Of a stretch of DNA of 64,000 bases, positions 32,221 to 41,470 are shown piece by piece. Source of the stretch: Bacillus sp. MUM 116 (lineage in GTDB: Bacteria > Bacillota > Bacilli > Bacillales > Cytobacillaceae). The translations under genes were made by a program, and so were the position numbers. The notes beneath the pieces were generated by a model. It was not told the origin of the DNA and made no database searches. It was given only the letters and a program-made list of their open reading frames with translations. The DNA is taken from contig NZ_MLYR01000002.1 in assembly GCF_001866655.1 (NCBI RefSeq), forward strand, positions 1 to 64,000, written 5' to 3'. Every line of letters starts with the position of its first letter. Position 1 is the stretch's first letter.

Positions 32221-33453
32221 ATGTTTTCAATGGATGTAGTCATTGAAAGAGCATGCGGTATGGATGTCCATAAGGACAATATTACTGCCTGTATTTTGAC
32301 ACCTAAAGGAGAGGAGATTCAAACGTTCTCTACTAAAACTGTATTTCTATTACAGTTGGTTGACTGGATTAAACTACATAATTGTACCCATGTCGCCATG
32401 GAGAGCACGAGTGTTTATTGGAAGCCTATTGTGAATTTACTAGAAGCTGAGGATATTGAGTTTTTAGTGGTGAATGCCCAACATATGAAGGCAGTCCCCG
32501 GACGTAAAACAGATGTTAAGGATGTAGAATGGATTGCCAAACTTCTTCGTCATGGACTGTTGAAAGCTAGATACGTTCCAGATCGTAATCAAAGGGAACT
32601 ACGTGAACTCGTTCGATATCGTCGGAGTATCATTGAGGAACGTGCAAGACAAATCAATCGAATTCAAAAGGTATTAGAAGGAGCGAACATTAAATTGGGT
32701 TCAGTTGTTTCAGACGTTTTAGGTGTTTCAGCTCGAGATATGCTTGACGCTATTGCCGAAGGCGAAGAGAATCCTGAAAAACTAGCAAATTTTGCACGTC
32801 GTTCAATGAAAAAGAAGAAAGATGAACTGGAACTCGCACTTAAAGGTTATATTCAATCCCATCAACGTCTAATGTTAAAAACGATTTTAAGACATATTGA
32901 CTTTTTGACTGAAGAGATTGAGATGCTCGATCAAGAAGTAGCGAAAAGAGTACGTACCAACCAGGAAGATGTGGAACGATTAGATTCTATTCCTGGTATA
33001 GCCACCAGGATGGCTGAGCAAATTTTAGCTGAAATCGGAACTGATATTAAGAAACAATTCCCAAGTGCAGCCCATATGTGTTCCTGGGCAGGTTTGGTTC
33101 CTGGACAAAACGAAAGTGCCGGGAAAAGGAAATCAGCTAAAACCAAAAAAGGAAATAAGTATTTGAGATCAGCATTAACTGAAACAGCTCATTCAGTAAA
33201 AGGTTCGAAGAACTATCTCGGAGCACTGTATCGACGAACAGCATCACGAAAAGGCAAAAAACGAGCCGGAATAGTGGTCGCACATGCCATGTTACGTATC
33301 TCTTATTATCTCTTAACACGGAAAGAAATGTATGTAGACTTAGGAGAAGACTACTTTGATAAACAGAGACAGCAATCCATTGTTCGGCATTCACTACGAA
33401 GACTTGAAAGTTTAGGATACACAGTTACCTTACAAGAACCAGAAGCATCTTAA
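32221..33453 (+). CDS. IS110-family transposase 3
   Basis: A 410-residue DEDD recombinase: CGMDVHKDNITACIL (first Asp), HVAMESTSVYWKPIV (Glu), GRKTDVKDVEWIAKLL (Asp pair), and in the C-terminal part LDSIPGIATRMAEQILAEIG and CSWAGLVPGQNESAGKRKS. It belongs to a different subgroup from the two transposases at 15.6-18.5 kb. Intact. A decayed copy of its C-terminal third lies at 54382-54690. The upstream non-coding end probably encodes the guide RNA. Confidence 0.95.
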   Translation: MFSMDVVIERACGMDVHKDNITACILTPKGEEIQTFSTKTVFLLQLVDWIKLHNCTHVAMESTSVYWKPIVNLLEAEDIEFLVVNAQHMKAVPGRKTDVKDVEWIAKLLRHGLLKARYVPDRNQRELRELVRYRRSIIEERARQINRIQKVLEGANIKLGSVVSDVLGVSARDMLDAIAEGEENPEKLANFARRSMKKKKDELELALKGYIQSHQRLMLKTILRHIDFLTEEIEMLDQEVAKRVRTNQEDVERLDSIPGIATRMAEQILAEIGTDIKKQFPSAAHMCSWAGLVPGQNESAGKRKSAKTKKGNKYLRSALTETAHSVKGSKNYLGALYRRTASRKGKKRAGIVVAHAMLRISYYLLTRKEMYVDLGEDYFDKQRQQSIVRHSLRRLESLGYTVTLQEPEAS

Positions 33454-33572
33454 TCTATTCAACTCGATTCCAAAGATCAATGAATTAGGCGCTCTCCCCT
33501 TTTTTAAAAATGAATGAGCTGCGTCTTCTTTAGTATTGCCTTTTTTCCAGAATTACAGAAGTTTATTTTCAT

Positions 33573-33660
33573 GGTAGTTTAACAAGAAAAAAGGATCGCC
33601 TAAGAAACCCTTTCTTGAACTCTAGCACCCGTTCGTATGTACAAACCTACCTTTTACAAA
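33573..33660 (+). repeat. Dispersed repeat, diverged
   Basis: GGTAGTTTAACAAGAAAAAA, GGATCGCC, then TTGAACTCTAGCACCCGTTC and TTTTACAAAC. The hairpin's right side is degenerate. Confidence 0.5.
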
Positions 33661-33693
33661 CTCATTAATTGTTGAAAAAATATATGGCATTAC

Positions 33694-34968
33694 CTAGAGC
33701 TTCCAGGCTTCTTTTAATAACTTAATATCTTTATTAATTTCAGTTTCCGTTAATCCTCCAAAGCCAAGGAAGATTCTAGAACTTACAAATCCTGTTACTC
33801 CGTTATAATATATTGATAATGGATAAACCTTTACACCGACGTTCATTGCAGTATTAATTAACTCATTTTCCTCCATATTGTTTTTTACTTCCAAAACAAT
33901 ATGAAGTCCTGATTTTTCACCAATTATGGTTACATTTTGTCCAAAATAATTGTTAATGGCTAACATTAATGTAATATGCTTTTTACGGTAAAGAGTTCTC
34001 ATTTTATTTAAATGACTTTGCCAAAATCCTTCTTTCATAAAACGATAAAGAGTATCCTGGTGGACACGAGAAACGGTCTGTTTATAAATAGTAAAGTGCT
34101 CCAGATATTTTTTCACTAGTGGAGATGGTAAAACATATAGCTAATACGTATAGATGGAATTAAAGACTTCGAAAATGTACCTAAATACACGACTCTTTCC
34201 TTTGTACTCAGCCCTTGTAAGGACGGAATCGGCTTCCCTTTATATCGATATTCACCGTCATAGTCATCTTCAATAATATATCCGTTCTCTTCTTCTGCCC
34301 ATTTTATCAAATCCATTCTTCTTGAAATGGGCATTATCATCCCATAAGGAAATTGATGAGACGGTGTAACATAAACAACATTTGCATCCGTATTTTTTAA
34401 CTGATTTATATTTATCCCATCATCATCAAGAGGTAAAGAAACCGTATGTACTCCTAGATCTTCTAAAGTTATTCTTGTTCTATGGAAACCGGGATCCTCA
34501 AGGGCATAGATATGTTTTTTACCGATTAACATACACAATAATCCAATAAGTATCTGTGTACCTGCACCAATTATTATTTGTTCCGCAGAGCATCTTACAC
34601 CTCTGGAAGCATAAAGATAGGCTGCAATTTGTTCACGAAGAAGTTGTTCCCCTTGAGGATCTCTTTATTGGAAGTTATCTCCAATTTTTCTAAGCCTCTT
34701 TGGTGAATAATTAAATCATTATCAAAGGTTGTAACAAACATTCCTTTTCGAGGTTTACTTTCCACATACCCCTCCGCACATAATTGTTCGTAAGCCGACT
34801 GAATGGTGTTTAACCTTACTTCAAAGTAATTTGATAAATTTCATTTTGATGGTAATTTTTCTTTTGGTTTTATTCTTCCAGATAAAATTTCTTGTTTAAT
34901 GTAATTGGCTAGTTGTATGAAATAGGTTTTTCATTTTTACTATCCAAAACAGGTGTTATTTCAATCAT
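33694..34968 (-). pseudogene. Broken MocR-family regulator (GntR helix-turn-helix plus aminotransferase domain)
   Basis: From the AUG at 34968 (GGGAGTGG upstream) the frames give a GntR domain (ISYNQLANYIKQEILSGRI, then LNTIQSAYEQLCAEGYVESK), then a fold-type I aminotransferase domain: YVTPSHQFPYGMIMPISRR, IIEDDYDGEYRYKGKPIPSL and YLGTFSKSLIPSIRIS with the PLP lysine. Stops or frameshifts occur near 34840, 34665 and 34116. MocR proteins use PLP to sense metabolites and usually face their target gene, here the acetyltransferase at 35140. Confidence 0.8.
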
Positions 34969-35011
34969 ATTTCCACTCCCACTTTAATGCTGGTACCATT
35001 AAAATTGTCGT

Positions 35012-35037
35012 ATCTGGTACTTTTGATTATACCAGAT
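35012..35037. promoter_or_regulatory. Inverted repeat, probable MocR operator
   Basis: ATCTGGTA (35012-35019) and TACCAGAT (35030-35037) are exact complements with a 10-bp spacer. They lie in the gap between the broken MocR gene and the divergent acetyltransferase, with another GGTACC at about 34992. Confidence 0.5.
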
Positions 35038-35139
35038 TGTGTTTAAATAAAGGTAAACGAGATGACTAAAATGGTTATAACACTTTAAACTCGGCACGCC
35101 TTCCATCTATACTGTAATAAAATAAAATGTGGTGATTAA

Positions 35140-35841
35140 ATGAATCAGAGAATAAACAAATACAACCAGCCAATTGGTGAGGAGTTGTCCAATTGGCAGA
35201 AAAGAGAATTCCCTTCTGATATGTATTATGTTGGAAAACATACTATTGTCACTAGATTATCTCGTGCACATACTAAAGAACTCTATAATGCCTATAAAAA
35301 TTCTAATCCTAGTAATTGGACTTATTTAACCGACGAACCACCTCACAACTATGAAAAATTTGAACAAACATTACTAGAAAAAATAGAAAGTAGCACACAG
35401 ATCTATTATGCTGTGTTAAATAAAGAGACAAACAAACCACTTGGGATATTTAGTTTAATGAGGATAGATCAGGCAAATGGGGTGGTCGAAGTAGGAAGTA
35501 TTAATTTTTCGGATGCTTTAAGAAGGACAAGAATCTCTACCGAAGCACACTATTTATTAGCCAAGTATGTTTTTGAAGAACTCCAATACCGACGCTATGA
35601 ATGGAAATGTGATTCTCTTAATGCCCCCTCCATTAAAACAGCAAAACGTTTAGGATTTAAGTATGAAGGCACCTTTAGAAATAACGTTATCTATAAAAAC
35701 CGATCACGAAGCACCAACTGGTTTTCAATGCTAATAGAAGAATGGCCTCTACATAAACAGGCATTAACTCAATGGTTGGCAGATGAGAACTTTGACGACG
35801 AAGGAATTCAAGTTCAAAGATTAGAATCATTTAAGCAATAA
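35140..35841 (+). CDS. GNAT-family N-acetyltransferase (RimJ/RimL type)
   Basis: A 233-residue protein. The acetyl-CoA fold shows LGIFSLMRIDQANGVVEVGS, RRTRISTEAHYLLAKYVFEE and RRYEWKCDSLNAPSIKTAKR with LGFKYEGTFRNNVIYKNRSR, typical of RimJ/RimL-like enzymes and of their small-molecule relatives. An N-terminal extension of about 30 residues precedes the fold. GTGGTGAT precedes the AUG. Divergent from a broken MocR regulator, which probably controlled it. Confidence 0.85.
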   Translation: MNQRINKYNQPIGEELSNWQKREFPSDMYYVGKHTIVTRLSRAHTKELYNAYKNSNPSNWTYLTDEPPHNYEKFEQTLLEKIESSTQIYYAVLNKETNKPLGIFSLMRIDQANGVVEVGSINFSDALRRTRISTEAHYLLAKYVFEELQYRRYEWKCDSLNAPSIKTAKRLGFKYEGTFRNNVIYKNRSRSTNWFSMLIEEWPLHKQALTQWLADENFDDEGIQVQRLESFKQ

Positions 35842-35926
35842 GAACAAAAAAATATCGTTCATTTTACAAGGTGCAATGCCGTTGTTTCTGTTCGTGTTAC
35901 TCGAACGGAAACAACTCTCTCACCCA

Positions 35927-36196
35927 TCACGGATTCGTTCGAAAACCTTTTTCAGTAAGAACATTCGTTTGTGCGATTGCTGTTTTATTTACAAAGATTA
36001 TGATTGGTGGTTTATCTGGGAAAATAGGCAAATCAAAACCAATTGTTATCTTATCACCTTCACTTGAAATTTCTATCTTTTCAATTCGTACGTTTTTCAA
36101 AGAAGGTACATTCGAGTATATCGTTGAGATAAATTTATCCTTACTAAAATGTTCATTCCACATATTTTTCAGCCCCAATATTTGCTTTAAATACAT
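35927..36196 (-). CDS. Possible immunity-type protein (Imm50-like), C-terminally short
   Basis: An 89-residue protein: KNMWNEHFSKDKFISTIYSN, VPSLKNVRIEKIEISSEGDK and ITIGFDLPIFPDKPP. The order S-L-x-N-V...I...GFDLP-x-x-PDKPP is what I recall from Imm50-family immunity proteins, which are longer (about 120-130 residues). It stops at FRTNP, so the C-terminal strands may be lost. The ribosome binding site is weak. No toxin gene is nearby. Confidence 0.4.
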   Translation of the reverse strand: MYLKQILGLKNMWNEHFSKDKFISTIYSNVPSLKNVRIEKIEISSEGDKITIGFDLPIFPDKPPIIIFVNKTAIAQTNVLTEKGFRTNP

Positions 36197-36230
36197 ATTT
36201 CTTTTCTCTATTTTATCATTTCTTCTTAAA

Positions 36231-36270
36231 GTAACCTGCCCAGATAGTTTAAGTACAATATTTCACAATC
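36231..36270 (+). repeat. Dispersed repeat, short form
   Basis: GTAACCTGCCCAGATAGTTT then AAGTACAATATTTCACAATC: the two arms joined without hairpin. Confidence 0.7.
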
Positions 36271-36502
36271 TTTCTTGTGGAAAAAGAAAAAAAGCGAACT
36301 TCTTCTTGAAGTATCGCACGGCCTCATATCGTTTCCTATTCCCTTACTTCATAAAGTGTTGTTTTCCCATCCTTAGTTGTAAAACTCAATAGAAAATTCA
36401 CCTACTTTCCATTGTGCAGTATGCCTAATTACTAATGTAAATTTTTAGTATTGTTAAACAATGACGAGGAAAATATTACATTTTATGATAAATTTATCAA
36501 AT

Positions 36503-36521
36503 TATAATAGAAGCGCTTAAG
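36503..36521 (+). promoter_or_regulatory. Possible promoter -10 and cre-like site of the permease gene
   Basis: TATAAT (36503-36508) is followed at once by AGAAGCGCTTAAG, whose core AAGCGCTT resembles a CcpA cre half-palindrome. It lies about 95 bp upstream of the permease start. Position over the start point would fit catabolite repression; no clear -35 box was seen. Confidence 0.3.
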
Positions 36522-36614
36522 TTAGTATTGTAAAAAAATAAAGAGGTATCTAAAGAAACTTAGTGTTTAAAAAAGGAATTGGAAAAATAAAGTGATTTAT
36601 TAGGAGGTAATTGT

Positions 36615-37922
36615 ATGATCACTAACAATGCTGATCAAAAGTTATTGGATCCAGAATTTGAAACCACCGCTGTACCAAAGGAATATCGAAAATCTTTAGC
36701 CTCCGTATCGGCAGTTTGGTTTGGTTTTCCAATGGTTTTGACAAGCGCCGTTATAGGTGGGGTTATCACAGCCTTATTGGGATTCAAAGTAGGGGTCAGC
36801 GCGATACTAGTTGGTAACATGCTATTATGTCTGGTTGTTGGTGCACTAAGTTATCTGGCTGGTAATACTGGTGAGAATTTTGCCATGACTGCTCAAAAGA
36901 CTTTTGGACGATACGGATATATGACCGTATCGGGATTACTTTCCACCGTCGTAGTTGGATGGTTTGCTCTCATGGTAGGTCTTACTGGTGATACGATGGC
37001 TCGATCATTCGGTGCACCTTTGTTATGGATGACCTTGCTAGGCGGTGTACTCTATGTTGCTGCAACTTTTATTGGAATTAAAGCATTATCCATTTTAGGA
37101 TGGATCGCAGCCCCTTTATATATCGTTTTAGCAATAATATCCATCGTCATCTCGTTAAAAACTGGTACTAAAGACATCATAAATTACCATCCAAGCTCGG
37201 GCGCTGGTGTCATGTCATTTGGGGTAGCAGTTACGATGGTGTTTGCTACATTTGCTGATTCTGGTACGATGACCGCCGATTTTACTCGTTGGTCACGAAA
37301 TGGGCGTGAAGGATTGTTAGCTGCAATTACTGCTTTTCCATTCGGAAAGTTCTTGGCTGAAGTTGTTGGTGCAATTATTGTTGCGACCGGAATCATCCAA
37401 AACCCTGCAACGAATGGCGGTGATTTTATGCCGCTATTATCAGAACACGGCTCGCTGCTTTCAATATTGGCTATAGTATTTGTATTTATAAATCTTGGAG
37501 TTGGATGTACACACTGTTTGTACAATGGTGCAGTTGGTTGGTCACATATGACTGGGAGAAAAATGCGGCCACTAACCATTTTACTGGGAATAATCGGTAT
37601 AATTGCGGCTGTTTCAGGAATCTGGAATGCCTTTCAAAGTTGGTTAGAACTTCTAGGTTTAATTGTCCCACCAATTGCAACAATAATAATTGTTGATCAA
37701 CTTATTCTACATAGAAATCAATTGGCTGATTCAGCAACATGGAAACCACTAGCTTTTGTTGCTTGGGCATTAGCTGCAGCAGTTGCATTACTAGTTAATT
37801 TCTATGCTCCTTATCTTTCAGTTGCTGTTTCTGGTATAGTTTCCTCAGCCATTTTCTATTATTTAGGAAGTCTGTTCCTTAAGTCATCTTCTATTGAAAA
37901 ATCTAAACAGAATACACTATAG
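36615..37922 (+). CDS. CodB-like NCS1 purine/cytosine permease
   Basis: A 435-residue membrane protein with about 12 helices. N-terminal VWFGFPMVLTSAVIGGVITA and the helix GYMTVSGLLSTVVVGWFALM are typical of CodB-type NCS1 transporters, as is FADSGTMTADFTRWSRNGRE. Such proteins import nucleobases or related compounds with a cation. AGGAGG lies 6 nt before the AUG. It is monocistronic; no deaminase or hydantoinase gene follows, so the substrate is open. A terminator lies at 38097-38126. Confidence 0.8.
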   Translation: MITNNADQKLLDPEFETTAVPKEYRKSLASVSAVWFGFPMVLTSAVIGGVITALLGFKVGVSAILVGNMLLCLVVGALSYLAGNTGENFAMTAQKTFGRYGYMTVSGLLSTVVVGWFALMVGLTGDTMARSFGAPLLWMTLLGGVLYVAATFIGIKALSILGWIAAPLYIVLAIISIVISLKTGTKDIINYHPSSGAGVMSFGVAVTMVFATFADSGTMTADFTRWSRNGREGLLAAITAFPFGKFLAEVVGAIIVATGIIQNPATNGGDFMPLLSEHGSLLSILAIVFVFINLGVGCTHCLYNGAVGWSHMTGRKMRPLTILLGIIGIIAAVSGIWNAFQSWLELLGLIVPPIATIIIVDQLILHRNQLADSATWKPLAFVAWALAAAVALLVNFYAPYLSVAVSGIVSSAIFYYLGSLFLKSSSIEKSKQNTL

Positions 37923-38096
37923 GAATGTAACCCTTTTAATAGCGAAAAATTTAATAGTAAAACCAGTTCTTCATAGCCTTGAACCACGTCTTCAAGAAAT
38001 TCAAGCTGAAGAACCACAGTACAATCAACAATAAAATTATTTGTAAATGGTTCTATACATTAACGGGAAGAATAAAGTAAAAGACCCCTTTTTACC

Positions 38097-38126
38097 AACT
38101 ACTCATCTACATGAGTAGTTTTTTTT
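38097..38126 (+). terminator. Terminator after the permease
   Basis: AACTACTCAT-CTAC-ATGAGTAGTT, a 10-bp perfect stem with tetraloop, followed by T7. A weaker hairpin AACCATCCT/AGGATGGTT lies near 38277-38301. The sequence between 37923 and 38420 holds no gene. Confidence 0.85.
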
Positions 38127-38423
38127 ATACATCAAGCCTTACTAATCTTATTCCTATACATTAAACACCCCCTTATAAAGAACAGTTGTTCTATTTAAAA
38201 TGTTTAATTGCCTAAATACATTTTCACAAAATGTGAATAAAATATCTTGTAATAAAAACTCAGTCCGTTTTCCTTAACCATCCTAAAAAGGATGGTTTTG
38301 TGCTGTAAAATATGAGTTAAATATTTCAAACTTGTCACTTTCATTTATAAAAAAGCAGAAATTAAAGACATTAGTGCTCCAAATCAAAAGCAAAATTAGA
38401 TAGAAAAATTATTGAAGTATTTA

Positions 38424-38516
38424 GTTATTGAGTGGAACAAGAAAAGGACTGCCGAAACAGCCCTTTTTGTTGTGAAACTAAAGCACCCTATAGTTTAAGT
38501 GCCTTATTTCACAATC
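38424..38516 (+). repeat. Dispersed repeat, nearly full form
   Basis: GAGTGGAACAAGAAAAGG, hairpin GGACTGCC-GAAA-CAGCCC with T5, right arm GCACCCTATAGTTTAAGT, TTTCACAATC. The first part of the left arm is degenerate. Confidence 0.7.
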
Positions 38517-38555
38517 TTTTACCCTTATAAAAAAAGTTACCTTTCCTTTGTCCTT

Positions 38556-39041
38556 TTAGGAATGTCTCTCACTATAACTATGTTTTCGACCAATTTTAAT
38601 TATAATATTCCGAATGATAAATCCAACTCCTAACCCAGGAATAAGAGACATCATTGGAAGCCAAATAGGACCGAAAAATAGGCCAAAAATTTTATTTGGT
38701 GAGTACATAAGACCTATAGTGACAAAATAGGCTCCAAAAGCAAATGGGACAAACGATAACCGAGGTTTTTCTCCTTCCGCAAATTTATAGGCATCATACA
38801 TTGCAAACATATAAACACAAGGATAAAACATAAGCCATTGGTGATTAACTACTCTAGAAGCCTCTGTAATCTTCCCAAGAAAACTCAACATAATAGCTTG
38901 GTTAAATAAACTGTTAACATTAATGGTGAATTCTAAAAAGATAAACAAAATTCCTTTTATAAGGTGACCATTTAACAGTTGTCCAAAACCTGGAAAAGCA
39001 ACGCTCCAAAGTATTGCTTCCAACTTAGTTGTCTTTTTCAT
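38556..39041 (-). CDS. Hypothetical four-helix membrane protein
   Basis: A 161-residue protein starting KLEAILWSVAFPGFGQLLNG, a Pro/Gly-rich turn seen in several small membrane families. Helices follow at about 25-45, 70-85, 98-115 and 125-145. The function is unknown. A paralogue lacking the N terminus lies at 54666-55046 and shares FVPFAFGAYFVTIGLMYSPN. It is followed upstream by another membrane gene (39083) on the same strand, 41 bp away. Confidence 0.6.
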   Translation of the reverse strand: MKKTTKLEAILWSVAFPGFGQLLNGHLIKGILFIFLEFTINVNSLFNQAIMLSFLGKITEASRVVNHQWLMFYPCVYMFAMYDAYKFAEGEKPRLSFVPFAFGAYFVTIGLMYSPNKIFGLFFGPIWLPMMSLIPGLGVGFIIRNIIIKIGRKHSYSERHS

Positions 39042-39082
39042 TAAATATCAGCCTTTAATATCGGTATATATGATGCTTTACC

Positions 39083-39568
39083 TTACAATTTTGATTCGGA
39101 ACCGTTTGTTTCCCTTATCGATTTTTCCACAAATTTCTGAAACCCATAAATAATAATTGCTAAAGAAATACAAAACACATACCACATCGTATGACTTAAT
39201 TTTTTTAATTTAAATACTCCTACTCTTTCCCATATTTCAGCAAAAGGATAAGCACAAATAACATCCAAAACTGCATTTGTAATAAAATATTTGAGGAAAT
39301 TCCCGTATGTCAGTTTAAATATCCAAAGTGTGGCTACAAAAAAAGGACCCAATATATATGTAAAATCAACAAGACCAGGAGATAAAGGATTTTTATTTTC
39401 CCACCATTTTCTCTTATTAGCAATGACACTAAACATACTTATGAATAAATTAGTAAAGCTTGCTACAGGCAAAAACCTGAAAAATGATTTTTTCCCAAGA
39501 AAAGGTACAGTTAGCCATGGAATGATTAGCATTCCTATGGCGAATGCCATTTTCTTATTATTAAACAT
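39083..39568 (-). CDS. Hypothetical membrane protein
   Basis: A 161-residue protein with four or five hydrophobic helices. TLWIFKLTYGNFLKYFITNA and DVICAYPFAEIWERVGVFKL recall the small CBO0543-like membrane proteins, one of which lies at 55546-56004, but the match is loose. Probably cotranscribed with 38556-39041, which starts 41 bp downstream. Confidence 0.55.
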   Translation of the reverse strand: MFNNKKMAFAIGMLIIPWLTVPFLGKKSFFRFLPVASFTNLFISMFSVIANKRKWWENKNPLSPGLVDFTYILGPFFVATLWIFKLTYGNFLKYFITNAVLDVICAYPFAEIWERVGVFKLKKLSHTMWYVFCISLAIIIYGFQKFVEKSIRETNGSESKL

Positions 39569-39685
39569 ATGCTTGCTCCTTTAACCATATTTTAATTTTA
39601 TATTTATTGTTCAATATTAAGCTCTTATATATAGAAACAAAATATAAAAAAGTGAAAACCTAACTTGTCGATTAACTCTTTAACT

Positions 39686-40309
39686 TTATAGATTCCCTTT
39701 CTTCACCCATTCAGCAACTGTAACTGTGCGTTTTGCTTGGTGCTTTACAGCGGCATGAACAGCAGAAAAATCCTCAACAATTTTTCCATTCTGGTCAACA
39801 GTCACACTTGTCCCATATGGGTTTCCTCCTGCTCCGAAAATAACTGGATCAGTATATCCTGGAGTGGCAACAATAACTCCCCAATGGTGCATCGTTGTAT
39901 ATAATGACAAAATGGTTGCCTCTTGACCACCGTGAGGGTTTTGAGCAGAAGTCATAGCACTTACTACTTTATTTATGAGTTTTCCATTAAACCACAGTCC
40001 ACCAGTTGTATCTAAGAATTGCTTCATCTGAGACGGCATATTTCCGAATCTTGTTGGCACGCTAAAAATAATTGCGTCTGCCCATTCTAAATCTTCTAGT
40101 GAAACAGTTGGAACACATACTGCAACTTCCTCTGAGTAGTGCTTCCATGCTGGATTTGATTCAATAACTTCTTGTGGAGCTAATTCGGGAACTTTTAAGA
40201 TCTTAACGTCAGCTCCAGCTTCTCTTGCCCCTTCGGATGCCCACTGTGTTAATTGATAATTTGTACCTGTTGAACTATAAAAAACGATTGCAAGATTTAC
40301 ATTTGTCAT
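39686..40309 (-). CDS. wrbA: WrbA-type NAD(P)H:quinone oxidoreductase (copy 1)
   Basis: A flavodoxin-like protein of about 207 residues: IVFYSSTGTNYQLTQWASEG (FMN phosphate loop), IIFSVPTRFGNMPSQMKQFL, TTGGLWFNGKLINKVVSAMT and STAQNPHGGQE-like flavin contacts. WrbA enzymes reduce quinones by two electrons and avoid semiquinone radicals. The AUG at 40309 has AAGGAG upstream; the UUG three codons earlier lies closer. A paralogue is at 42326-42937 and a 3' remnant at 41310-41366. Confidence 0.9.
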   Translation of the reverse strand: MTNVNLAIVFYSSTGTNYQLTQWASEGAREAGADVKILKVPELAPQEVIESNPAWKHYSEEVAVCVPTVSLEDLEWADAIIFSVPTRFGNMPSQMKQFLDTTGGLWFNGKLINKVVSAMTSAQNPHGGQEATILSLYTTMHHWGVIVATPGYTDPVIFGAGGNPYGTSVTVDQNGKIVEDFSAVHAAVKHQAKRTVTVAEWVKKGNL

Positions 40310-40431
40310 TGAAGCCAATCTCCTTTACGTTTTATTAAAATAAGAATCCACATTGATAATGTTGCCCTTCCAATAATTTTAAATCCCTCTTTATACTTCT
40401 TTTTTATAGGTTTCTATTGTTATTTATAAAC

Positions 40432-41058
40432 TTAAAAAACAATGGGTTGTGTTGTGTTAATTGGATATAAATTACCGTTTAAGGCAAATGAAATTTGCCC
40501 CGTTTCCTCTGAAACAACAAGTGCAAGTGCATCACTTTGTTCAGATATTCCGAGAGCTGCACGGTGACGGGTTCCAAGTTTCTTTCCTTCAAATACTTTA
40601 TTAGTTAAAGGAAGAACATTGGCTGCTGAAACCACCACATTTCCACGGATTAAAACAGCTCCATCATGGAGAGGGTTTCCAGGGTAAAAAATCGATTCTA
40701 ATAATTTAGGTGTTACCATTGCTCCAATTGTTGTTCCTTTTTGAATAATAGTTTCAATAGATTTAGCACGTTCAACTACGATTAGTGCACCATGTTTTAA
40801 TTTTGAAAGGAGCTGCACAGTTGTTGACAGATCCTTATATACATCAGTAAAAGAGGATAAATAACATTCTAAATAATAAGAGGCGGCCGTAGATTCAATT
40901 GAATTTAGCTGGTTTTTAGCATCCTCTAGACTACCTAATACACAATAATTTTCACTTCCTAGAACGTTTAGGTTAGATTGGAGTATATGTATTAGATGTT
41001 TAATGCCATTTTCTAAATTCTCTTTCAAAGGTGAAAAATCACATTTAGTGTTCTCCAA
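40432..41058 (-). CDS. cdaS: Diadenylate cyclase CdaS-like
   Basis: A 208-residue protein. The N-terminal about 60 residues form the helical extension of CdaS; the DAC domain follows with the catalytic motifs NPLHDGAVLIRGN (DGA) and KLGTRHRAALGISE (RHR). It makes cyclic di-AMP from two ATP; in Bacillus CdaS is sporulation-specific and its N-terminal helices restrain activity. No membrane segment, in contrast to CdaA. GGAGGG lies 7 nt before a UUG start. It stands alone between the wrbA copies. Confidence 0.85.
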   Translation of the reverse strand: MENTKCDFSPLKENLENGIKHLIHILQSNLNVLGSENYCVLGSLEDAKNQLNSIESTAASYYLECYLSSFTDVYKDLSTTVQLLSKLKHGALIVVERAKSIETIIQKGTTIGAMVTPKLLESIFYPGNPLHDGAVLIRGNVVVSAANVLPLTNKVFEGKKLGTRHRAALGISEQSDALALVVSEETGQISFALNGNLYPINTTQPIVF

Positions 41059-41270
41059 GATGGTCCCTCCAGATCGTTTTATTATCAGTAACTTTTGAAT
41101 GATTAATTCCCAATGAGCCCCCTCTAAAAAGATTCTGATTTAATTAATATAAGAATGGTATGTTGTTTAAAGTGTTCCCTTCTTTTGTTTAACGGATGAC
41201 TAGTCGCGTGGCTATTTTTGAAATTAAAAATTACAACTTCTTATCTCTCATATAATCGAAAAAAACAAAA

Positions 41271-41297
41271 GCTAATCGTGAAGTTACGATTAGCCTT
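41271..41297 (-). terminator. Terminator next to the wrbA remnant
   Basis: GCTAATCGT and ACGATTAGC pair over 9 bp; on the minus strand a TTTTGTTTTTTT tract follows. It probably terminated the gene of which 41310-41366 is the rest. Confidence 0.65.
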
Positions 41298-41309
41298 TAA
41301 ACGAATAGT

Positions 41310-41366
41310 TTATTAATTTTCTTTCTTAATTCACTCTGCAACTGTTACTGTACGCTTTGCTTGGCA
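41310..41366 (-). pseudogene. 3' remnant of a third wrbA gene
   Basis: The minus-strand reading QAKRTVTVAE, stop, IKKEN matches the C-terminal HQAKRTVTVAEWVKKANQ of the intact gene at 42326, with TGG (Trp) changed to TGA. DNA identity is high over about 55 bp and then ends abruptly. Confidence 0.7.
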
Positions 41367-41470
41367 GGTATCAATACCATTTGTAACAACAAGCCACTCA
41401 TCGTGTCTTTATGCATATATTACTTCATGAATAATTTTCTTATCCCCATGGATATTGGAGGGAAATTCAC

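Noticed and set aside
36420-36614. Purine riboswitch upstream of the CodB-like permease
   Set aside because: The leader is AT-rich and shows no three-way-junction motifs or terminator stem typical of purine riboswitches.
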